Assembly: GCF_016107305.1 (NCBI RefSeq)
Contig: NZ_RCVR01000006.1
Span: 62,001-126,000, forward strand
From: Roseomonas sp. KE2513
GTDB lineage: Bacteria > Pseudomonadota > Alphaproteobacteria > Acetobacterales > Acetobacteraceae
DNA: 64,000 bases
Direction: 5' to 3'
Shown: one piece after another, positions 1 through 7,307 of the stretch
Layout of the letters: each line of letters starts with the position of its first letter
How positions within the stretch are numbered: position 1 is the stretch's first letter
Notes under the pieces: generated by a model
Told to the model about the DNA's origin: nothing
Databases searched by the model: none
What the model saw: the letters and a program-made list of their open reading frames with translations, nothing else
Position numbers and translations under genes: made by a program

Positions 1-153
1 GTTCGACATGACGAAGGCGCCGACCGCCGCGCCGCCGATCATTATGCCCTCGAGCGGCAGGGCGTGCAGGATGATGTCGAACTTGCCGCCCGACAGCGTG
101 TAGCCGCCGAAAACGGTGATCATCATCAGGACGAAGCCGATGATGGTGGTCAT
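1..153 (-). CDS. motA: Flagellar motor stator protein MotA (N-terminal fragment)
   Basis: Reading leftward from an ATG at 153, the frame stays open to the window edge and gives about 51 residues beginning MTTIIGFVLMMITVFGGYTL, followed by a second hydrophobic stretch. This matches the first transmembrane helix of MotA, the proton-channel subunit that pairs with MotB to drive the flagellar motor. The ATG overlaps the motB stop codon (ATGA), so the two are translationally coupled. Gene order is motB then motA, the reverse of the usual motA-motB order. Only the N-terminus is visible; most of the protein lies outside the window. Confidence 0.8.
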   Translation of the reverse strand, partial: MTTIIGFVLMMITVFGGYTLSGGKFDIILHALPLEGIMIGGAAVGAFVMSN

Positions 154-1196
154 GGGGCGGCGTTCCTCGTGTTCTCGCGCAGGAGCAGGACGGAGACCCG
201 GCGGTTCGCGGCATTGCCGGGATCGTTGGGCAGCAGCGGCTCGCGCTCGGCGAGGCCGGCTACGCTGCGGATGCGCGACTCCGCGACGCCGCCCTCCACC
301 AGCAGCCGCCGGGTGGCGTTGGCGCGCTCCGCCGAGAGATCCCAGTTCGAGCGCGCGCCGGGCCGGAAGGGCGTCGCGTCCGTGTGGCCGGTGATGGAGA
401 CCGCGTTGGGCACCCGGTTGATCACCGCCGCTACCTTCGCCAGCAGCGCCTTTGCCTTGTCCGCCGGCGCGCTGCCACCAAGGGCGAACATCGGCTGGCG
501 CTCGGCGTCCAGGAGCTGGATTCGCAGTCCTTCCGGCACCTGCTCCACCTGAAGCTGGCGGGCGAGGTCGGCCAGGGCGGGGTCGTCGCGCACGGCGGCG
601 CGCAGCTGCTCAGCCAGGCGGTCCAGGCCCTCGCGCTCGCGCTTCTCCAACTCCTCCCGCAGCACCTCGGTGCCCGCCTTGGCGACGTCGGCCGGGCTGG
701 TTCCCGCCTCACGGTTGCCGGGCGTGCCCATTCCCTCGGCGGCGCGACGCTCGGCCGCCTGCTCGGCCTGGAGGCGGGCGGGGGTCGCCGTCTCGTCGTC
801 GCCCTTCGGGCCCTCGCGGCGCTCCACCGGGGTGGCCGGTGTGTCGCTGTCGTCCTCCTCGAGGTCGAAGACGACCGGGCGCGGGCCCGTCTCTACCCGC
901 ATGGAGGAGGCGTTGGAGGCCATCTGCCCCGATTCGCTCGGCGTGCGGCCGCCGAAGGGCTGACCTGAGCCGCTGGGCCGCTGGCCCATCACGTTCGTCG
1001 GGTTGAAGTAGTCGGCCAGTCCCCGCCGCTGCTCCTCCGTCGTGGCGTTGAGCAGCCACATGAGGAGGAAGAAGGCCATCATGGCCGTGACGAAGTCGGC
1101 ATAGGCGACTTTCCACGCGCCGCCATGGTGGCCGCCCTCGCCCCCCTCCTCCTTCCTGATGACGATGGTGACGCCTTCGCCCTTGCCTTTTGCCAC
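150..1196 (-). CDS. motB: Flagellar motor stator protein MotB
   Basis: This 348-residue protein has a short basic cytoplasmic N-terminus, then one transmembrane helix with the MotB signature YADFVTAMMAFFLLMWLL (about residues 32-49). Asp34 corresponds to the proton-binding aspartate. A long low-complexity acidic/proline linker follows (about 60-180). The C-terminus is an OmpA-like peptidoglycan-binding domain with a GHTDATPF motif near residue 270. The role is to anchor the stator to the cell wall and form the ion channel with MotA. It is the upstream gene of a two-gene coupled unit with motA. Confidence 0.93.
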   Translation of the reverse strand: MAKGKGEGVTIVIRKEEGGEGGHHGGAWKVAYADFVTAMMAFFLLMWLLNATTEEQRRGLADYFNPTNVMGQRPSGSGQPFGGRTPSESGQMASNASSMRVETGPRPVVFDLEEDDSDTPATPVERREGPKGDDETATPARLQAEQAAERRAAEGMGTPGNREAGTSPADVAKAGTEVLREELEKREREGLDRLAEQLRAAVRDDPALADLARQLQVEQVPEGLRIQLLDAERQPMFALGGSAPADKAKALLAKVAAVINRVPNAVSITGHTDATPFRPGARSNWDLSAERANATRRLLVEGGVAESRIRSVAGLAEREPLLPNDPGNAANRRVSVLLLRENTRNAAP

Positions 1197-1275
1197 GGCT
1201 CTGCACCCCTAACCGCGGGTAGCATCGCCGAAGCACTCTCAAGGCCCGGTTAACCGCCGGCGCCTAGCGGGCGGG

Positions 1276-1896
1276 TTAGGCCTTCGGCAGGCAGGCCTCC
1301 TCAAGCATGCGGAAGGCGGCGGCTCGGTGGCTGATCGCGTGCTTCCGCGCCGGGTCCATCTCCGCGAAGGTCTGTGTCTCGCCCTCGGGCACGAACATCG
1401 GGTCGTAGCCGAAGCCGTGATCGCCGCGTGGCGGCCAGACCCAGCGGCCATGCGCCTCGCCGAGGAAGGCCTCAACATGGCCGTCCGGCCAGGCGAGGAC
1501 GAGGGCGCAGGAGAACCAGGCCGCGCGGTCGGGCGAGTGGCGCGCCAGCCGCTCTACCTTCGCCATGGCCTCGGCATAGTCGCGCGTGCCGTCGGGCTGC
1601 TCGGCCCAGTCGGCGGTATAGACGCCCGGCGCGCCGTCCAGGGCCGCGGCGGAGAAGCCGGAATCGTCGGCCAGGGCGACGGTGCCGCTCGCCCGCGCCG
1701 CTGCCAGCGCCTTCAGCGAGGCGTTGCCGATGAAGGTCGTCTCGGTTTCCTCCGGCACGGGCAGGCCCAACTCCCCGGCCGTGACGACCGCGATGCCGTG
1801 CCCGGCCAGCAGGGCCGCGACCTCCCGCGCCTTGCCGGCATTATGGGTGGCGAGGACGAGCCGCTTCTCCGCCAGCGGGCGGTGCGCGCCGCTCAC
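1276..1896 (-). CDS. rdgB: Non-canonical purine NTP pyrophosphatase (RdgB/HAM1)
   Basis: This 206-residue protein opens with the family motif [18 protein letters not shown] and carries ALADDSGF and the C-terminal [13 protein letters not shown] block typical of HAM1/RdgB. These enzymes hydrolyse dITP, XTP and related damaged purine nucleotides to monophosphates, keeping them out of DNA. Translation starts at a GTG whose last bases form the rph stop codon (GTGA overlap), so it is coupled to RNase PH. The rph-rdgB pair is a common alphaproteobacterial arrangement, often near hrcA as here. Confidence 0.95.
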   Translation of the reverse strand: MSGAHRPLAEKRLVLATHNAGKAREVAALLAGHGIAVVTAGELGLPVPEETETTFIGNASLKALAAARASGTVALADDSGFSAAALDGAPGVYTADWAEQPDGTRDYAEAMAKVERLARHSPDRAAWFSCALVLAWPDGHVEAFLGEAHGRWVWPPRGDHGFGYDPMFVPEGETQTFAEMDPARKHAISHRAAAFRMLEEACLPKA

Positions 1897-2714
1897 AGCC
1901 CCACCGCCGCGCGCTGGGCCGCGAAGATCTCCGCCGTTCCCTTCCGCGCGAGGGCCAACAGCCCCGTCAGCTCCGCCTCGGAGAAGGGGGCGGACTCGGC
2001 GGTCGCCTGCACCTCGACGATGCCGCCCTTGGCCGTCAGCACGAAGTTCCCGTCCGTGCCCGCCCCGCTGTCCTCGGCGTAGTCGAGGTCGAGCACCGGT
2101 TCCCCGCCATGGATCCCGCAGGAGACGGCGGCCACCTGGTCCAGCAGGGGGTCGCGCGCGATGATGTTGTTGCGGCGGAGATGCTGGAAGGCGAGGTGCA
2201 GCGCCACCCAGGCGCCCGTGATCGCGGCGCAGCGCGTGCCGCCATCGGCCGTCAGCACGTCGCAGTCGAGGGTGATGGTCATCTCCCCCATGGCCGCGCG
2301 GTCGGTCACGGCGCGCAGGCTGCGCCCGATCAGGCGCTGGATCTCCTGCGTGCGGCCGGACTGCTTGCCTCGGGCCGCTTCGCGCTCCCCACGGGTGTGG
2401 GTGGCGCGGGGCAGCATGCCATACTCGGCCGTGACCCAGCCCTGGCCCTTGCCGCGCATAAAGCCGGGCACACGCCCCTCGACGCTGGCGGTGCAGAGCA
2501 CCTCGGTCACGCCCATCCGGACGAGACAGGAACCCTCCGCGTGGCGGGCGAAGCCGGGCTCGAGCTTCAGCTGTCGCAGCTGGTCGGGAGCGCGCCCGGA
2601 GGGCCGACCGGCGGGGCGGGCGGCGGGGTCGATGCCGAGCGCCTGCCCGAGGGCGGCGCCGAAGGCGGTGCCGGCGGGCTTGCCGGGGCTCCGGCCTGGC
2701 GGTGCGGATGACAT
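1893..2714 (-). CDS. rph: Ribonuclease PH
   Basis: From the block [20 protein letters not shown] onward the protein matches RNase PH along its full length, including the [17 protein letters not shown] region and the [19 protein letters not shown] core. RNase PH is a phosphate-dependent 3'-5' exoribonuclease that trims tRNA 3' ends. Starting at the ATG at 2714 gives 273 residues, about 33 more than the usual 237-240. No in-frame ATG or GTG is evident at the expected start, so the Gly/Ala/Pro-rich N-terminal extension is either real or hides a rare start codon. It is coupled to rdgB downstream. Confidence 0.93.
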   Translation of the reverse strand: MSSAPPGRSPGKPAGTAFGAALGQALGIDPAARPAGRPSGRAPDQLRQLKLEPGFARHAEGSCLVRMGVTEVLCTASVEGRVPGFMRGKGQGWVTAEYGMLPRATHTRGEREAARGKQSGRTQEIQRLIGRSLRAVTDRAAMGEMTITLDCDVLTADGGTRCAAITGAWVALHLAFQHLRRNNIIARDPLLDQVAAVSCGIHGGEPVLDLDYAEDSGAGTDGNFVLTAKGGIVEVQATAESAPFSEAELTGLLALARKGTAEIFAAQRAAVGL

Positions 2715-3174
2715 GCGGCGGCTCTCTCTCGCGACGGAGGCGGGAGGAACACGCCCGGCCCCACCCCTGTCAACGCCGCGCCTGGCGCCGCCTTCGCGAG
2801 GGGCGGCCCCGGCACGGTCACTTCCGCCGCCAGGGCTTCGGCTGCGCCCGCTTCACCCGGGGGCAGCCAAAGGGCGAGCATCGCTGCCCAGGCCCCTGCC
2901 GAAGGCAATCCCCGCCTGTGTCCCGATCCATCCGCCGCGTCGCCCATGTCGGCCCCCGCATCACGACCGCATTGAGCAAGGCCTCGCGCGACGGAAGAAT
3001 GTCGCCCGCGTGACCGAATGTGGCAGCGCCGCGCTTGCAATCCCGTTAATGGAACATGGCCTGATCGGAACAATTAGGTGAGAGGGCACTGCCCGCCGCG
3101 CGCACCGCGTTGACGCTCCACCTCCTGCTACCTAGGTTGAAGGTTCGCCAATTTTCACGGAGACCCGCCACCGA
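2715..3174. other. Divergent intergenic region between rph and hrcA
   Basis: These 460 bases separate the rph and hrcA starts. The left half is GC-rich and shows no convincing gene. The right part is the only AT-richer stretch and holds the candidate hrcA promoter. I found no CIRCE inverted repeat (TTAGCACTC-N9-GAGTGCTAA), so HrcA autoregulation by the classical operator is not supported here. GGAACA occurs twice, 16 bases apart, around 3051-3072, with unknown meaning. Confidence 0.6.
3110..3138 (+). promoter_or_regulatory. Candidate sigma-70-type promoter for hrcA
   Basis: TTGACG (3110-3115) and TAGGTT (3133-3138) are separated by exactly 17 bases and lie 36 bases upstream of the hrcA ATG. 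The -35 box is close to consensus and the -10 box is moderate. No experimental support. Confidence 0.45.
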
Positions 3175-4269
3175 ATGGGCGCCCAGCCCAACCAACGCCC
3201 CGGCATCACGGCATCTCGCAGCATCTCCGCGGGGGGCAGCCTGCCGGGCCTCGACATGCGCAGCGCTTCGATCCTCCGCCAGGTGGTGGAGCTTTACGTC
3301 GAGACCGGGGAGCCCGTCGGAAGCCGGACCCTCTCCCGCCGCTTGCCGCTCTCGCTCTCCCCGGCCACCATCCGCAACGCCATGGCGGATCTCGAGGAGG
3401 CCGGGCTGCTCTACGCGCCCCACACCTCCGCCGGCCGCCTGCCGACCGAGCGCGGGCTGCGCCTCTTCGTGGACGGGCTGCTCGAGTTCGGCGACCTGAC
3501 GGATGATGAGCGCGAGGCCATCTCCGCCCGCTGTGCCGCCTCGGGCCGTTCGATGCAGGACACGCTGGCCGAGGCCGGGCAGATGCTTTCGGGCCTGGCC
3601 GGGGCTGCCGGCCTCGTCGTGGCGCCGAGCGCCGAGTCGGCCGTGCGCCACATCGAATTCGTCGCCCTCGGCCCCGGCCGCGCGCTGGTGGTGCTGGTGG
3701 GCGAGCGTGGCCAGGTGGAGAACCGCATCATCGAGGTTCCGCCCGGGCTCCCTGCCGGGGCGCTGGCCCAGGCCGGGAATTACCTCAACGCCCGCCTCAA
3801 CGGCCGCACGCTGGAGGATGCCCGGCACCTCGTCTCGGACGAGATCGCGGCGAACCGCACGGCGCTGGATGCCCTGACGAACCAGGTGGTGCAGTCCGGT
3901 CTCGCGACCTGGGCGGGCGGGGGAGGGGGGTCGCTCATCCTACGCGGCCAGTCGCGCCTGCTGCAGAACATCGATCAGGCGACCCGCGTGGCCGAGATCC
4001 AGTCCCTTTTCGACCGGTTAGAGGCGCAGGAGACAATGCTGCGCCTGCTCGAACTGGCCCAGCGCGGGCAGGGCGTGCAGATCTTCATCGGCGCCGAGAG
4101 CGGTGTCTTCGACACCGCCGGCCTCTCCATGGTCGTCGCGCCCTTCCGCAACGGGCAGGAAAAGATCGTCGGCGCCATCGGCGTCATCGGGCCGACGCGC
4201 ATCAACTACGGGCGGGTGATCCCGGTGGTGGACTACACGGCGCAGGTGATCGGGCGGATGCTGGGCTGA
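3175..4269 (+). CDS. hrcA: Heat-inducible transcription repressor HrcA
   Basis: This 364-residue protein has a winged-helix N-terminus (VELYVETGEPVGSRTLSRRL, LSPATIRNAMADLEEAGLL, about residues 38-82) followed by the HrcA GAF-like domain ending in IGPTRINYGRVIPVVDYTA near the C-terminus. HrcA represses class I heat-shock operons such as groESL by binding CIRCE and depends on GroEL for activity. The chosen ATG adds about 27 residues before the conserved start; ATG at 3256 is an alternative. grpE, often found next, is not the neighbour here; a small membrane-protein gene follows. Confidence 0.95.
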   Translation: MGAQPNQRPGITASRSISAGGSLPGLDMRSASILRQVVELYVETGEPVGSRTLSRRLPLSLSPATIRNAMADLEEAGLLYAPHTSAGRLPTERGLRLFVDGLLEFGDLTDDEREAISARCAASGRSMQDTLAEAGQMLSGLAGAAGLVVAPSAESAVRHIEFVALGPGRALVVLVGERGQVENRIIEVPPGLPAGALAQAGNYLNARLNGRTLEDARHLVSDEIAANRTALDALTNQVVQSGLATWAGGGGGSLILRGQSRLLQNIDQATRVAEIQSLFDRLEAQETMLRLLELAQRGQGVQIFIGAESGVFDTAGLSMVVAPFRNGQEKIVGAIGVIGPTRINYGRVIPVVDYTAQVIGRMLG

Positions 4270-4341
4270 CCGCCCTGGCTCGTCGGACGTCGTTCCGCAC
4301 TCCGCAGCGAAGGTGGAAAGGCCCGGGTTCGTGATGATCCC

Positions 4342-4557
4342 ATGGAGAACGACCCGATGAGCGACACGCCGCCCGCCACCTCGGCTCCCCATCCAGAGGA
4401 GATGCGCGCCGAGGTGGAGGTCCGCCTCGGCCCGGCCGGCACGCTCCGGGCCACGGCGCGCGCGACCCCCGCAGGCCTGGTCGCGGTCGGCTTCCTCGTC
4501 TCCGCCATCCTGCTGTCCATCGCGGTGCTCGTCCGCACCGCGCGCGCTCGCCACTAG
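4342..4557 (+). CDS. Small single-pass membrane protein, function unknown
   Basis: This 71-residue protein has an acidic/proline N-terminal part, then one hydrophobic helix (about residues 43-63, LVAVGFLVSAILLSIAVLV), and ends in a basic RTARARH tail, giving an N-out or C-in single-pass topology. An internal ATG at 4357 (MSDTPP) is an alternative start. It follows hrcA by 72 bases on the same strand and ends 5 bases before the convergent glnD stop. I do not recognise a family. The codon-position GC pattern agrees with its being coding. Confidence 0.6.
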   Translation: MENDPMSDTPPATSAPHPEEMRAEVEVRLGPAGTLRATARATPAGLVAVGFLVSAILLSIAVLVRTARARH

Positions 4558-4562
4558 GGCAT

Positions 4563-7307
4563 TCAGCCGGTCAGCGCCTGCTCCGTCCCCAGAGCGGCCA
4601 GCACCGCCCGGCGCAGCCCCTCGAGCTTGCGCTCGTTCTCCATCTTCAAGCCGAAGAGGTCTTTCACGTAGAAGACGTCCACAGCCCTCACGCCATAGGT
4701 CGTGACATGGGCTGAGGCGATCTGCACGCCCTGGCCGGAGATCGCGGCGGTCACGTCGTGCAGCAGCCCCGGGCGGTCGCGGCCGTTCACCTCGATGACC
4801 GTGTGGGTGTTGCTCGCGTGGTTGTCGATCACCACGCGCGGCGGCACCGTCACCGCCCGCAGGCGCGCGGGCTCGCGCTTCACCTTGCTGATCTCGTCGT
4901 TGATGCGCATCCGGCCCGACAGCGCCTGCTCGATCATGACCGAGAGCCGCGCCAGGCGGTGCGGCGCGTCCAGCGCGCCGCCGGCGGCGTCCTGCACCCA
5001 GAAGGTGTCGAGCGCCATGCCGTTCGTCATGGTGTGGATGCGGGCATCGACGATGGAGGCGCCGCCCACCGCGAGCGCCCCCGCAATCTGGCTGAACAGG
5101 CCGGGATGGTCGGCGGTGTAGACCGTCACTTCCGTCACGGCACGGTCCTCCAGCACCTCGGTCCGCACGGTCAGTGGCGCGCCGGTGGCCTCGGCCTCGC
5201 GGATGAGGGCAGCGTGGCGGGCATGCGTGTCGGGATCGAAGGAGAGCCAGTAGCCGGGATAGCCGAGGGCGAGGAAGTGCTCGACCTCCGCCTGCGGGCG
5301 GAAGGAAAGGGCCGCTGCCGCGGCCTCGCGCGCGCGGGCCACGCGCACGTCGCGCTCGGGCACCGAGAGCCCGCCCGCCAGCACCTCGGCCACGCGCCAG
5401 TAGAGCTCGCGCAGCAGGGTGGCCTTCCAGCCGTTCCAGACCTTCGGCCCGACGGCACGCATGTCGCAGACGGTGAGCACGAGCAGCAGCCGCAGCCGCT
5501 CGGGCGACTGCACGACCTCCGCGAGGTCGAGGATGGTCTTGGGGTCGTCGATGTCGCGCTTGAAGGCGGTCTGACTGACGAGAAGGTGGTTCAGCACGAG
5601 CCAGGAGACCGTCTCCGTCTCCTCCGGCGAGAGGCCGAGGCGGGGACACAGCTCCTGCGCAATGCCGGCGCCGATCTCGGAGTGGTCGCCGCCGCGGCCC
5701 TTGGCGATGTCGTGCAGCAGGATCGCGGCGTAGAGCGCGCGGCGGGACTGCAACTGGCCAACGAGCTCGGAGGCCACCGGCGCGATCGTGTCCAGCTCCC
5801 CGCGCTCGAGAGCGTTCATCACGCCCACCGCCTCGATCGTGTGCTCCTCGACGGTGAAGACGTGGTAGGTGTCGAACTGCATCAGCCCGACGATGCGCGC
5901 CCATTCGGGCACGAGGCTGGACAGCACCCCGGCCTCGTTCAGCGCCCGCAGCCAGCGCGCGCTGTTCTTGCCGACCAGGATGTCCAGGAAGAGCACGTTG
6001 GCCGCCGCCTGCCCGCGCAGCCGCGTCGCGTAGCGCGCGTTGCGAATGAGCGCGCGGAGGCCCAGCGGGTGGATCTCCAGGCCCCGGTCGCGCGCCGTGC
6101 GGACCAGCCGCAGCATGACGGCCGGGTCGGACGCGATGTCGTGGTCGGGCGCGAAAAGGATCTTGCCGTCGGCGAGCGTCAGCCCCTCGCGCTTCATCGT
6201 CGCGTCCGGCGCAGGCTGGAGCGCGGGCATGCCGAGCGCCGCGCGCTCGATCGCGGGCTCCAGCAGCCGCTTGAGGCGCACCACCTCCCGCGCGGTGAGG
6301 AAGAGGTGCTTCATGAAGCGTTCCACCCCGTCCTGCTTGCCGTGGCGGGTGTAGCCCATGCGGGCGCCCACCACGGGCTGCAGGTCGAAGGTCAGCCGCT
6401 CCTCGGCGCGCCCCGTCACGTAGTGGAGGTGGAAGCGGACGGTCCAGAGGAAGGACCAGGCGCGGCGGAAGGCCCGCGCCTCCTGTGCTGTCAGCAAGCC
6501 GCCGCCGGGGCTGTCGGGCCCGACGAGCTGCCACATCTTCTCGACGTCGAAGGCGTAGCGGGCGAGCCAGTACATCGTCTGGAGGTCGCGCAGGCCGCCG
6601 CGGCCCTCCTTGATGTGCGGCTCCACGAGATAGGGGCTGTCGCCGTAGCGCGCGTGCCGCAGTCCGCGCTCGATCTGCTTGGCGTGCAGGAACTGCCCGA
6701 GCCCCCACTCCGCCCGCGCCTTCGCATAGGCGGCGTGGAAGCCGTCGTAGACGGCGCGGTCGCCCTCCAGGAAGCGGGCGTCGAGCAGTGCCGTCTGCAC
6801 GGTGGTGTCCGCCTTTGCGTCCACCAGGCACTCGGCGATGGAGCGCGTGGCATGGCCGACCTTCACCCCGAGGTCCCAGAGGAGATAGAGCATGAACTCA
6901 ACCACCTGCCGCCCCGGGGCCTCCAGCGGCGCCTCTGAGACGAAGAGGAGGTCGATGTCGGAATAGGGGGCGAGGGTGCCGCGCCCGTAGCCGCCGGTGG
7001 CGGCCAGCGCGAAGGGCGGTGCCTCCACCGGCACCCCGGTGGCGACGAGGCTGTAGCGCATGATGGCCGCGATCAGCCCGTCCATCTCGCTGGCGAGGGC
7101 CCGCGCGGCGACCAGCCCCGCGAGGTTCTCCCGCTCGAAGCGTTCCTGCATGCCGCCCTGGATGCGGCTGAGATGACGGCGCAGAGAGGCCAGCGCCACG
7201 TCCCGGGACGGTGGCGGCGAGGACCCAAGCCCTTCTAGCCCCGCCCCGTCAAACCCGAACTGCGGCACGTAGGGTGCTTCGGCGGTGCCGAGGGCAGCGG
7301 TGTTCAT
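4563..7307 (-). CDS. glnD: [Protein-PII] uridylyltransferase / uridylyl-removing enzyme GlnD
   Basis: This 914-residue protein has the full GlnD domain order. The nucleotidyltransferase domain has GGYGRGTLAPYSDIDLLF (about 105-122; Asp117 and Asp119 metal ligands). A PII-uridylyltransferase helical domain follows, then an HD phosphohydrolase domain (EEHTIEA and LLHDIAKGRGGDHSE, about 470-530), and finally two C-terminal ACT domains (about 700-900) that sense glutamine. It uridylylates and deuridylylates PII to signal nitrogen status. The start ATG overlaps the mutS stop (ATGA), so it is coupled downstream of mutS. Confidence 0.97.
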   Translation of the reverse strand: MNTAALGTAEAPYVPQFGFDGAGLEGLGSSPPPSRDVALASLRRHLSRIQGGMQERFERENLAGLVAARALASEMDGLIAAIMRYSLVATGVPVEAPPFALAATGGYGRGTLAPYSDIDLLFVSEAPLEAPGRQVVEFMLYLLWDLGVKVGHATRSIAECLVDAKADTTVQTALLDARFLEGDRAVYDGFHAAYAKARAEWGLGQFLHAKQIERGLRHARYGDSPYLVEPHIKEGRGGLRDLQTMYWLARYAFDVEKMWQLVGPDSPGGGLLTAQEARAFRRAWSFLWTVRFHLHYVTGRAEERLTFDLQPVVGARMGYTRHGKQDGVERFMKHLFLTAREVVRLKRLLEPAIERAALGMPALQPAPDATMKREGLTLADGKILFAPDHDIASDPAVMLRLVRTARDRGLEIHPLGLRALIRNARYATRLRGQAAANVLFLDILVGKNSARWLRALNEAGVLSSLVPEWARIVGLMQFDTYHVFTVEEHTIEAVGVMNALERGELDTIAPVASELVGQLQSRRALYAAILLHDIAKGRGGDHSEIGAGIAQELCPRLGLSPEETETVSWLVLNHLLVSQTAFKRDIDDPKTILDLAEVVQSPERLRLLLVLTVCDMRAVGPKVWNGWKATLLRELYWRVAEVLAGGLSVPERDVRVARAREAAAAALSFRPQAEVEHFLALGYPGYWLSFDPDTHARHAALIREAEATGAPLTVRTEVLEDRAVTEVTVYTADHPGLFSQIAGALAVGGASIVDARIHTMTNGMALDTFWVQDAAGGALDAPHRLARLSVMIEQALSGRMRINDEISKVKREPARLRAVTVPPRVVIDNHASNTHTVIEVNGRDRPGLLHDVTAAISGQGVQIASAHVTTYGVRAVDVFYVKDLFGLKMENERKLEGLRRAVLAALGTEQALTG

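Noticed and set aside
3020-3174. CIRCE operator upstream of hrcA
   Set aside because: No TTAGCACTC-N9-GAGTGCTAA repeat or close variant is present.
4018-6831. A 937-codon open frame on the minus strand across hrcA and glnD
   Set aside because: It is a shadow of glnD in another frame. The translation is Arg/Ala/Gly-rich without domain motifs, a known effect of very high GC content.
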